Origin: Candidatus Eiseniibacteriota bacterium | GTDB taxonomy: Bacteria; Eisenbacteria; RBG-16-71-46; SZUA-252 | Direction of reading: 5' to 3' | DNA: 6,102 nt | Assembly: GCA_016880395.1 (NCBI GenBank) | Contig: JAEHDN010000279.1 | Location: 1-6,102, forward strand | Shown: piece after piece, positions 1 to 5,543 of the stretch | Layout: each line of letters begins with the position of its first letter | Numbering within the stretch: position 1 is the first letter of the stretch | Notes under the pieces: model-generated | The model's database searches: none | Told to the model about the DNA's origin: nothing | Seen by the model: only the letters and a program-made list of their open reading frames with translations | Made by a program: the position numbers and the translations under genes

Positions 1-73
1 GAAGGCGATCGAGGGCTTTCCCGTCGCCGTGCGCCGCCGCGTTCAGGGCCTCCGTGACGCTCTTCGAATCCAC
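1..73 (-). CDS. Probable ECF-type RNA polymerase sigma factor, N-terminal fragment (runs off left edge)
   Basis: Only the first 24 codons are inside the window, read leftward from a GTG at 73-71. The peptide is V/M-DSKSVTEALNAAAHGDGKALDRL. The pattern VTxxLxAxxxGDxxALDRL is what I recall from the start of region 2 in ECF sigma factors of the TIGR02999-like group, which would bind core RNA polymerase and direct it to specific promoters. An in-frame TAA lies about 13 codons upstream of the GTG, and no ATG lies between, so GTG is the only sensible start. A GGGGGA stretch 5 bases upstream (79-84) can serve as ribosome binding site. The gene is divergent from the DinB-like gene with about 80 bases between them. 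The family call rests on a short peptide; another helical protein with a similar start is possible. Confidence 0.5.
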   Translation of the reverse strand, partial: MDSKSVTEALNAAAHGDGKALDRL

Positions 74-134
74 AGTGGTCCCCCAGGTGGCAATTCGCGC
101 CGATCTTGCTTAATGTCCGGGGCCCCCGCAAGAG

Positions 135-141
135 AAAGGAG
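135..141 (+). promoter_or_regulatory. Ribosome binding site of the DinB-like gene
   Basis: AAAGGAG lies 12 bases before the ATG at 154. It favours that ATG over the in-frame ATG at 106, which would place this purine run inside the coding region and add 16 mostly basic, unconserved-looking residues. Confidence 0.5.
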
Positions 142-153
142 CGCGTTCCAGAC

Positions 154-684
154 ATGGTGCGACCCCGCCTCGTCATCGAAGCGATCCCCGGTTTCACCCC
201 GACGATCGGGCGACTGGTCGGGATGCTCTCGTACGCGCGCTCGACGCTCCTCCAGGCCGTCGAGGGTCTGTCGCGCGATGACCTGGATCACCTGCACGAC
301 CCAGGGAGCAACACGATCGGCGCGCTTCTCGCGCATGCGGCTGCGGTGGAATGGTGGTACCAGGTGGTTACGTTCGAAGAGCGCAAGCCGCCGGCGAGCG
401 AGGAGGAGGCCTGGATTGCGGCGCTGGACCTGGGTGATGAGGGGCGGCGACAGATCCGGGGACGAGAGCTGGAGTCGTACGTGGAGGACCTGGCGCTGGC
501 TCGCGAGCGGACCCTCGCCGCGCTCGCCGAGCGCGATGACTCCTGGCTCGACGCCGCGCTCGTGGCGGCTCCCGAGATGAACGCGCACTGGGCATGGTTC
601 CACGTGGCCGAGGACGAGATCAGCCACCGGGGTCAGATCCGCTGGCTCCGCGCGCGCCTGCCGTCCGCTCGATCGGCTGGATGA
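154..684 (+). CDS. DinB/DUF664-like four-helix-bundle protein
   Basis: A 176-residue protein of the DinB/YfiT-like superfamily, cytosolic four-helix bundles that usually bind a divalent metal through a His triad. Many members are thiol-dependent transferases (mycothiol, bacillithiol) or stress proteins; the substrate here is unknown. Helix 2 carries a His at residue 61 (LLAHAAAVEWWYQ). The last helix carries H150 and H158 in WFHVAEDEISHRGQIRWLR, where HRGQI is the typical DinB ending. The position four before H158, often His, is Asp154, as in DUF664-type members with an acidic residue there. The length is normal for the family. ATG 154 was chosen over ATG 106 because it follows an AAAGGAG and starts close to the domain. 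The gene is divergent from the putative sigma factor and converges on the hydrolase gene, so it is probably monocistronic. The fold is confident, the biochemical role is not. Confidence 0.85.
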   Translation: MVRPRLVIEAIPGFTPTIGRLVGMLSYARSTLLQAVEGLSRDDLDHLHDPGSNTIGALLAHAAAVEWWYQVVTFEERKPPASEEEAWIAALDLGDEGRRQIRGRELESYVEDLALARERTLAALAERDDSWLDAALVAAPEMNAHWAWFHVAEDEISHRGQIRWLRARLPSARSAG

Positions 685-699
685 ACCCCGCTCGATGAA

Positions 700-713
700 C
701 GCGTTTCAACGCG
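700..713. terminator. Candidate bidirectional hairpin between convergent DinB-like and hydrolase genes
   Basis: CGCGTT (700-705) and AACGCG (708-713) are perfect inverted repeats. In RNA this would form a 5-bp GC-rich stem, CGCGT/ACGCG, closing a TTCA loop. It sits 16 bases after the DinB-like stop and overlaps the hydrolase stop codon (706-708, minus strand). No T-run follows on either strand, so it is not a classical intrinsic terminator. It could still contribute to termination or mRNA 3' end protection. Confidence 0.35.
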
Positions 714-2196
714 CGGCTTCAGCCACTCCGCGCTTCACGCCGAGCCGCGCGGCGAGCCAATCCCCCGCGGTGCCCAGGATCGCGGGAGAGGTCACGAGCG
801 CAGGTAGATAGACCCATCCGCTGTTGAGTCCGATGGGATCGATCAGCAGGGAATGGCTCACTCCGGGAACGATCCTCACCGTGACGTCGGTATTTCCGCC
901 GCTGCGCATCGCCCAGGCCAGGCGCTCGGGGGATCGGAGCGGGACGTGCAGATCGGTTCCCCCCTGGAGGATCAGGGCGGGGCATCGCGTGCGCTTCGCG
1001 TACTGCATCGGCTCGATCGAGAGATAGCTTCGCTCCCGGATCGTCAGGGTGTCGGCCAGCTGCCTCTGGATCTCAGTCTCCCGGTCCGAGGGGGCGATCG
1101 ACGGGTCGCGGACGACGGCGGCCTCGATCTGGTAGCGCGCGACCTCGGGGCCCGGCACTCCGGGCCCGGCCAGAGTCACGATGGCCGCGATGGAGGCGTC
1201 TCGAGCCGCGACCATCGGCGCGATGAGCCCGCCCTCGCTGTAGCCCACCAGGGCGATGCGGCGGTGGTCGATACCCGATCGGGCCCGTAACCACTTCACT
1301 TCGGTCGCGACGTCGTTCGCCTCGTCGAACGTGGTCGAGGTCGCCCGATCCCCCGTGGACTTGCCGACACCCCGATCGTCCACCCGGAGCACGGCGATGC
1401 CGCGTCGCGTGAGCGCATCCGCGATGTCCCGGAGTGGCATCCAGGGCGGCTGGCCTTCATTCCGATTGTTGGGGGAGAGGCCCGTGATCAACACGGCCGC
1501 GGGAAAGGGACCGCGGCCGCGCGGCGTGGTGAGTGTCCCCGCGAGCGCGTGTCCCTCGGGAGCCCGAATCGTCACGTCAACCGCGCGATAGGCGCTGTCG
1601 GGCGGAGCGCTGTCGGGTGGCCAGAGGGGATACCGCTCCGGACCGAATCCCTCCCGGCGCTCGATCGTGACGCCGTACTCCGGGAGCGTGGCGGAGAGCA
1701 TGAGCCCGGCCGCGTCGGTGAGCACCTCGTACCGCTTGCTGTGGCAGGTCACGACCCAGTCGGTGGAATCCACCCGGGTCACCCTCACCTCGTCATGGGA
1801 CGCTCGGAAGAGGGAGGTCGCGTGGAGGATGGCCGAGGGCTGGTTCAACGCGCGCGCCCGCAGCACGGCCTGCTCGATGGAGCTTGGGCTCATGTCGGAC
1901 CAGAAGATCATCCCTTCGCCGGCCGTTCCCTCGACGGGCTCCATGGGCTCGCTCCCGGCGTTCGTGAGGACGGTGGTGGATCGCGATTCCGATTGATCCT
2001 CGCGCAGCTCGATCGTCGCATCGATGACACAGGACTGCGCGAGGATGCTGCGCGTGTGGAGCCGCGTGGCCGTGCGGTCGACCCAGTTGACTCCGGCGAG
2101 CACGCCCGACTCGAAGGTCAGGAAGGCCGAGGCCGACGACGGCATGGAGGCGGGCGTTGCTGCCAGCGATGCGGCGAGAAGGAGTGGCTGAATCAT
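706..2196 (-). CDS. Probably exported alpha/beta-hydrolase (serine esterase/acyl-peptidase-like)
   Basis: A 496-residue protein with a C-terminal alpha/beta-hydrolase domain at about 200-490. The catalytic triad is readable: nucleophile S320 in GYSEGG, D415 in QGGTDLHVP, and H448 in PGVSHSLL. The segment DDRGVGKSTG (273-282), before the nucleophile elbow, and LITGLSPNNRN (about 236-246), the likely oxyanion region, are typical of secreted S9/S33-like esterases and peptidases. It should hydrolyse an ester or amide; the substrate cannot be told. The N-terminus has a hydrophobic stretch (LLLAASLAA) and Ala-X-Ala sites up to SASA-F, so a signal peptide is likely, although the n-region MIQP lacks Lys/Arg. 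Residues 25-200 form an extra N-terminal domain that I do not recognise. The ATG overlaps the stop of the upstream regulator gene (ATGA), and a GAGGA lies 7 bases before it, so translation is probably coupled. Confidence 0.85.
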   Translation of the reverse strand: MIQPLLLAASLAATPASMPSSASAFLTFESGVLAGVNWVDRTATRLHTRSILAQSCVIDATIELREDQSESRSTTVLTNAGSEPMEPVEGTAGEGMIFWSDMSPSSIEQAVLRARALNQPSAILHATSLFRASHDEVRVTRVDSTDWVVTCHSKRYEVLTDAAGLMLSATLPEYGVTIERREGFGPERYPLWPPDSAPPDSAYRAVDVTIRAPEGHALAGTLTTPRGRGPFPAAVLITGLSPNNRNEGQPPWMPLRDIADALTRRGIAVLRVDDRGVGKSTGDRATSTTFDEANDVATEVKWLRARSGIDHRRIALVGYSEGGLIAPMVAARDASIAAIVTLAGPGVPGPEVARYQIEAAVVRDPSIAPSDRETEIQRQLADTLTIRERSYLSIEPMQYAKRTRCPALILQGGTDLHVPLRSPERLAWAMRSGGNTDVTVRIVPGVSHSLLIDPIGLNSGWVYLPALVTSPAILGTAGDWLAARLGVKRGVAEAAR

Positions 2197-2798
2197 CGGG
2201 GTGTCCTCGTGGCGGCCGGTCGCGCGGCGCCGCGCGTCCGGCGCTTACGGTGATCGAGCGGGGTGAGCAGGATCGTGATGGCGTAGAGCCGGCCCGCTCC
2301 GCGGCGCTTTCCGAGTGCGTCCCGCAGATTCCGCATTCCTCGATTAACGCTGGCCAGGTCGGAAGGGGAGAGCCAGCCGGCGACACGGATCGCCCAGAGC
2401 TCGCGCCGCGTCCCCTCGGTCCGCGCGTTGCCCGCCGCCGCGGCCCTCTGGAAATCCCGAATGCCGAGGCGAAGCATGGACGCGACGACCGCCGTCACCT
2501 CCGTCGAGTTGCCGCCCGGGGACGTGTCGTGGAGCAGGGCCGGCTCCCGGTGCACGGAGCGAAACAGAGCCTCCTCACGACCTCCGCGCACCCTCGTCCC
2601 GGCCCGGCCGACCAGCCCGGCTCGCTCGAGCGCACGAAGATGGTAGTAGAGGCCGTCCGCGGGACGCTTGAGGAGCCCGCTCAGGCTGGAGACCGACGCC
2701 GGGCCCATCCTCGCGAGCAGGTCGAGCACCTCCTGCCGCGCGGGGGAGGCGAGGGCCCTGAGCTGGGCGGGGGCCGAGATGACTTGGCGTTTGTTCAT
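2193..2798 (-). CDS. ArsR-like winged-helix transcriptional regulator
   Basis: A 201-residue DNA-binding protein. Residues 11-66 form an ArsR/HTH_20-type winged helix: ALASPARQEVLDLLARMGP (helices 1-2), then the helix-turn-helix SSLSGLLKRPADGLYYHLRALERAGLV, where YYHLRALERAGLV is the characteristic recognition-helix region. The wing follows at GTRVRGGREEALFRSV (67-82). No ArsR metal-binding Cys motif is present, and the protein contains no Cys, so metal sensing is unlikely. The C-terminal part (about 100-181) is a helical domain of unknown ligand ending in RLYAITILLTPL, followed by a very basic tail (DHRKRRTRGAARPAATRTPR) that may add DNA affinity. It is the first gene of a two-gene operon and overlaps the hydrolase start by four bases. 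It probably controls its own operon through the AT-rich region just upstream. The ATG at 2798 has only a weak, distant AGGA (2812-2815). Confidence 0.8.
   Translation of the reverse strand: MNKRQVISAPAQLRALASPARQEVLDLLARMGPASVSSLSGLLKRPADGLYYHLRALERAGLVGRAGTRVRGGREEALFRSVHREPALLHDTSPGGNSTEVTAVVASMLRLGIRDFQRAAAAGNARTEGTRRELWAIRVAGWLSPSDLASVNRGMRNLRDALGKRRGAGRLYAITILLTPLDHRKRRTRGAARPAATRTPR
2204..2208 (-). promoter_or_regulatory. Ribosome binding site of the hydrolase gene, inside the regulator coding region
   Basis: GAGGA on the minus strand lies 7 bases before the hydrolase ATG and within the last codons of the regulator gene. With the ATGA overlap (2193-2196) it supports coupled translation of the two genes. 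Confidence 0.55.
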
Positions 2799-2822
2799 GC
2801 GGTGAGACTAATCCTGGCTACA

Positions 2823-2846
2823 TTGAAAAACAAGCATATATTTCAA
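2823..2846. promoter_or_regulatory. Candidate operator/promoter element of the winged-helix regulator operon
   Basis: TTGAAA-N12-TTTCAA, a perfect 6-bp inverted repeat in an AT-rich island 25-48 bases upstream of the regulator ATG. Dyads of this size near the own start are typical binding sites for dimeric ArsR-type regulators. The assignment to this regulator is inference from position only. Confidence 0.3.
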
Positions 2847-2983
2847 CCACCAAACGCGGAACTCCCGGACCCATGCCTCGCCGCGATAGCGTAAGGTGTG
2901 CTTTGGTAGGTTCTCGCTGCAATCACGGGACGGTTAGACGCGCGCGGGGTAGACCTCGTTTCATCGATGCTGGTGGAAAGGGC

Positions 2984-3003
2984 GTGCACCTATCGTGGTG
3001 CAC
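2984..3003. promoter_or_regulatory. Perfect 7-bp inverted repeat upstream of the DUF2252 gene
   Basis: GTGCACC (2984-2990), a 6-base spacer TATCGT, then GGTGCAC (2997-3003). It ends 18 bases before the preferred ATG at 3022 and 7 bases before the G-rich ribosome binding site. It could be a repressor operator or an mRNA hairpin in the 5' leader. It contains the alternative GTG start at 2995, which argues against that start. Confidence 0.4.
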
Positions 3004-3010
3004 AAAATGG

Positions 3011-3017
3011 GGGGTGA
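3011..3017 (+). promoter_or_regulatory. Ribosome binding site of the DUF2252 gene
   Basis: GGGGTGA, a good match to the end of the AAGGAGGTGA consensus, sits 4 bases before ATG 3022. It decides the start in favour of 3022 over the in-frame GTG at 2995 and ATG at 3007. Confidence 0.5.
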
Positions 3018-3021
3018 ACGT

Positions 3022-4515
3022 ATGGGAACGCGGACCGAAGGTCGCTTGAGAAGGCTGCGGCCGAACGGGGTCCCGGAGGCGCGGCCGCAGCCGTCGTCGA
3101 ATGGGCGAGGGCGGCCGGGGGGCGGAGCACGCCTGGGTTCCGCTGAGCCTCGATCGAGGGCCGAGCGTCTCGCCGCTGGCAAGGCCTTGCGGGAACGCTG
3201 CCCTCGCAGCTCGCACGCCATCTGGAAAGCGCCCCGTCACCGGCGCGATCCCGTCGAGATGGTGCTCTCGGCGGAAAAGGGGCGCACTCCGGAGCTCCTT
3301 CCGCTGCGGCACGGGCGCATGGTCAGGTCGCCCTTCGCGTTCTATCGCGGGGGAGCCCTCACCATGGCCGCCGACCTCGCGTCCACGCCGGTCTCCGGGG
3401 TCCACGTCCAGTGCTGCGGGGATGCCCACCTGTCGAACTTCGGCGGATTCGCGACGCCCGAGCGAAGGATCATCTTCTCCATCAACGATCTCGACGAGAC
3501 CCTCCCCGCTCCTTGGGAGTGGGACGTCAAGCGCCTGGCCGCCAGCTTCGTCATCGCGTGCCGAGACAAGGGGCTCCGGGAGAGCATCGGCAGGGATATG
3601 GCCATGACCTGCGCTCGCTCCTACCGCGAGTCGATGGGGGAGTTCAGCGAGATGCGCACGCTGGAGCTGTGGTACCGCGCGCTGTGGGCCGAGGAGCTGA
3701 TGGCGGGATTGCCGGCCGCTCAGCGCAGGCGTGCCGTCGAGCGCATCGAGCGAGAGACAGCCAAGAGCCGTGGGGAAGAGCTGTTCCCGAAGCTCGTGGA
3801 GCACAAGGGGGAAGTGCCGGTCATCAAGGACCAGCTTCCGACGATCTTTCATGGCCCTGGAGATACGCCGGGCGTGGTCTCACGGAACGTGATGGATACA
3901 CTCAACGGGTATCGCGCCACGCTCTCTCATTCCATCCAGGCCCTGTACGATCGATACGAGCTGCGGGACGCGGCCGTCAAGGTGGTGGGCATCGGCAGCG
4001 TCGGAACATCGTGCTGGGTGCTCCTCTTCATGGCCGGCGAGGGGGATCCTCTCTTTCTGCAGGTCAAGGAGGCTCGTCGATCGGTGCTGGAGCCCTACGT
4101 GGGCCCGAGCACTTTTTCCAACCACGGCCAGCGAGTCGTGGCCGGGTACCGGCTCATGCAGCCCGCCAGCGACACGTTCCTGGGCTGGACCCAGGGCACC
4201 GGGGCCAAGCGCCTGCACTTCTTCATCCGACAGCTGAGGGACATCAAGATCGGCATCCGCGTGGAGACCTTTGGTTCCGCGGAAATGGAAATCTTCGCCC
4301 GCTGGTGCGGCCGCGCCCTCGCGCTCTCCCACGCTCGCTCCGGACATTCGGCCCTGCTCAGCGGATACATGGGTAAGAGCGATGTCTTCGATCAGGCGAT
4401 CGCGGACTTCTCCTCGGTCTATGCCGACCAGAACGGGAAAGACCACGCCGCCCTCGCGCGAGCCGTACGCAGGGGCAAGGTGAAGGCGGTGGTCGAGGAG
4501 GAGAGCGGCTCCTGA
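3022..4515 (+). CDS. DUF2252 family protein (putative kinase-like fold)
   Basis: A 497-residue protein of the DUF2252 family, function unknown. The first 45 or so residues are basic, Gly/Pro/Arg-rich and probably disordered. The family domain begins near RAERLAAGKALRERCPRSSHAIW. Family landmarks, numbered from ATG 3022: SPFAFYRG (103-110), VQCCGDAHLSNFGGF (129-143), NDLDETLPAPWEWDVKRLAASF (155-176), VVGIGSVGTSCW (321-332), LFLQVKEARRS (344-354), GQRVVAGYRLMQ (369-380), RQLRDIK (403-409) and ARWCGRALALSHARSG (426-441). GDAHLSN and NDLDE resemble the Brenner-type catalytic loop and the metal-binding Asp of aminoglycoside/choline-kinase-like enzymes; GIGSVG and VKEA resemble a glycine loop and ATP-binding lysine. 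No signal peptide or membrane segment is visible. It is followed 32 bases later by a cupin gene, probably co-transcribed. The family is certain; kinase activity is inference. Confidence 0.9.
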   Translation: MGTRTEGRLRRLRPNGVPEARPQPSSNGRGRPGGGARLGSAEPRSRAERLAAGKALRERCPRSSHAIWKAPRHRRDPVEMVLSAEKGRTPELLPLRHGRMVRSPFAFYRGGALTMAADLASTPVSGVHVQCCGDAHLSNFGGFATPERRIIFSINDLDETLPAPWEWDVKRLAASFVIACRDKGLRESIGRDMAMTCARSYRESMGEFSEMRTLELWYRALWAEELMAGLPAAQRRRAVERIERETAKSRGEELFPKLVEHKGEVPVIKDQLPTIFHGPGDTPGVVSRNVMDTLNGYRATLSHSIQALYDRYELRDAAVKVVGIGSVGTSCWVLLFMAGEGDPLFLQVKEARRSVLEPYVGPSTFSNHGQRVVAGYRLMQPASDTFLGWTQGTGAKRLHFFIRQLRDIKIGIRVETFGSAEMEIFARWCGRALALSHARSGHSALLSGYMGKSDVFDQAIADFSSVYADQNGKDHAALARAVRRGKVKAVVEEESGS

Positions 4516-4535
4516 GGGATGTGCCGCCGACAAGG

Positions 4536-4542
4536 AAAGGAG
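4536..4542 (+). promoter_or_regulatory. Ribosome binding site of the cupin gene
   Basis: AAAGGAG, 5 bases before ATG 4548. This strong site sets the start there and rejects the in-frame GTG at 4521, which lies only 5 bases after the DUF2252 stop codon. Confidence 0.7.
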
Positions 4543-4547
4543 CCTCG

Positions 4548-5015
4548 ATGCCGTCGCCGATCGCGAACCTCCGGATCAATCCTTCCGACGAGACCATCCG
4601 CCTCGGACCTCTGGTCTTGCGCTTCCTGATCACGGGAAGGGACGCGACGGATAGCGTCGCCCTCTTCGAGGTCACGGTACCGGCGGGGCAGCGTCTGATG
4701 GCGCCGGCCCACAGCCACGATCATTACGAGGAGACGATCTACGGTCTCGAGGGCGTGCTGAACTGGACCGTCGACGGCCAATCAATCGAGGTGGGGCCGG
4801 GGCAGGCCCTGTGCATCCCACGCGGCGCCGTTCACCGATTCGACAACAATGGCGGGCAGAACGCCAAGGTGCTGTGCGCAGCCACGCCCGCCGCGATCGG
4901 TCCTGAGTATTTCCGCGAGATGGCGGAGGTGATGAAGGCGGCGGCCGGTGGCCCGCCGGATCGGGTCAAGATGGCCGAGATCATGCGCCGCCACGGCCTC
5001 ACCCCCGCACCGTGA
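4548..5015 (+). CDS. Small single-domain cupin protein
   Basis: A 155-residue metal-binding beta-barrel protein. Cupin motif 1 is AHSHDHYEETIYGLEG, fitting HxH(x)4E(x)6G with H55, H57 and E62 as metal ligands. Motif 2 is GQALCIPRGAVHRFDN, an exact match to G(x)5PxG(x)2H(x)3N, with H96 as fourth ligand. All four usual ligands are therefore present and a bound metal (Fe, Mn, Ni or Zn) is expected. The C-terminal helix region (GPEYFREMAEVM ... PPDRVKMAEIMRRHGLTPAP) resembles the tail of quercetinase-like small cupins, but the substrate is unknown; dioxygenase, isomerase or ligand-binding roles all remain possible. It is cytosolic, with no signal sequence. It follows the DUF2252 gene by 32 bases with no terminator between, so the two are probably co-transcribed. 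It converges on the GNAT gene, 18 bases away. Confidence 0.88.
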   Translation: MPSPIANLRINPSDETIRLGPLVLRFLITGRDATDSVALFEVTVPAGQRLMAPAHSHDHYEETIYGLEGVLNWTVDGQSIEVGPGQALCIPRGAVHRFDNNGGQNAKVLCAATPAAIGPEYFREMAEVMKAAAGGPPDRVKMAEIMRRHGLTPAP

Positions 5016-5036
5016 ACGGCGAACGCTAGCCGTTCA
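5013..5036. terminator. Candidate bidirectional hairpin formed by the two facing stop codons
   Basis: TGAACGGC (5013-5020) and GCCGTTCA (5029-5036) are perfect 8-bp inverted repeats around the loop GAACGCTA. The first three bases are the cupin TGA stop; the last three are the GNAT TGA stop on the minus strand. The hairpin fills the whole gap between the convergent genes. No U-tract follows on either side, so termination would be of the tract-less or Rho-assisted kind. Confidence 0.5.
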
Positions 5037-5519
5037 GGCTTCGGAAGGTCCCTCGTCCAGGGTCATCTCGATCATCGTCTGCCTGAAGCCGAGCCTAGCG
5101 AACAGGGCCCGCGCGTTCTCGTTGCCCGGCTTGCTCCAGAGCACGATCTGGGTCATCCCCTGGGAGCGAATCCAGCCGATCGCCGCCTGCACCAGGTCCC
5201 GTCCGGTGCCGTGGCGTCGGGCACTCTCGTGGACGTAGACGTCGTGGATGAATCCGCAGGGTCCCCGCAGATCCCTCCAGCTCCTGGGCTCGATGTCCGC
5301 GAAGACATAGCCGACGATCTCGCCCTCGCGCTCGGCAACGAGCACCAGGCACTCGGGATCGGAGATCTGTGAGACGAGGAAGCGCCCGTAGCCGGCTTCC
5401 GGGCGATCGGTGAGGATGAAACGCCGGGGATCGGCCGCGTGATGCTGTCGCATGAGGGCTGCGCCGAAGCGGCCGAGCGAAGCCTCGTCGGAGGGGGAGG
5501 CCGGGCGGATCTGGATCAT
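5034..5519 (-). CDS. GNAT family N-acetyltransferase
   Basis: A 161-residue Gcn5-related acetyltransferase that would transfer acetyl from acetyl-CoA to an unidentified amine. The start MIQIRPASPSDEASL is the usual first beta strand and helix. VAEREGEIVGYVFADI (61-76) gives strands 2-3. Motif A, IHDVYVHESARRHGTGRDLVQAA (91-113), contains the pyrophosphate-binding R-R-H-G-T-G loop (101-106). NENARALFARLGFRQT (133-148) is motif B with the conserved Asn and the LGF turn. The length fits a single GNAT domain. It lies 24 bases downstream of pntB, in the same frame, and is probably co-transcribed with it. No Shine-Dalgarno sequence is visible before the ATG; translation may depend on ribosomes finishing pntB. 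The link to transhydrogenase is positional only. Confidence 0.9.
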   Translation of the reverse strand: MIQIRPASPSDEASLGRFGAALMRQHHAADPRRFILTDRPEAGYGRFLVSQISDPECLVLVAEREGEIVGYVFADIEPRSWRDLRGPCGFIHDVYVHESARRHGTGRDLVQAAIGWIRSQGMTQIVLWSKPGNENARALFARLGFRQTMIEMTLDEGPSEA

Positions 5520-5543
5520 CGATCGGAAGCGCTGGCCCGGCGA

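Larger units (their letters stand above)
2799..3021. promoter_or_regulatory. Divergent intergenic control region (regulator/hydrolase operon versus DUF2252/cupin operon)
   Basis: This 223-base gap is the only substantial intergenic space in the window. The left part (about 2806-2850) is strikingly AT-rich for this DNA and contains TTGAAA (2823-2828) and TTTCAA (2841-2846), inverted repeats 12 bases apart. On the minus strand the second arm reads TTGAAA, a fair -35 box for the regulator operon, but I find no convincing -10 at 16-18 bases. The right part carries the GTGCACC inverted repeat next to the DUF2252 start. No coding region is supported between the two starts. Confidence 0.55.

Noticed and set aside
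43..627. A 194-codon open frame on the minus strand opposite the DinB-like gene
   Set aside because: The plus-strand frame carries the DinB His motifs. The antisense frame lacks motifs, and it is in a different frame from the sigma-like start at 73.
1549..2253. A 234-codon open frame on the plus strand opposite the hydrolase and regulator genes
   Set aside because: It crosses the junction of two well-supported minus-strand genes and has shadow-like Gly/Arg-rich composition without motifs.
2157..2894. A 245-codon open frame on the plus strand opposite the winged-helix regulator
   Set aside because: The minus-strand protein has a clear winged-helix domain. This frame is Arg/Gly/Pro-rich and has no domain.
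2995..3021. Upstream GTG (2995) and ATG (3007) starts for the DUF2252 gene
   Set aside because: The GTG lies inside the inverted repeat and neither start has a well-placed ribosome binding site, while GGGGTGA stands 4 bases before ATG 3022.
2923..3852. A 309-codon open frame on the minus strand opposite the DUF2252 gene
   Set aside because: The plus-strand frame encodes a clear DUF2252 protein. The antisense frame has low-complexity Arg/Pro/Gly/Asp-rich composition, no recognisable domain, and is the usual GC-rich shadow.
3880..4533. A 217-codon open frame on the minus strand opposite the DUF2252 C-terminus
   Set aside because: The DUF2252 frame is conserved over this whole stretch; no separate signal is seen on the other strand.
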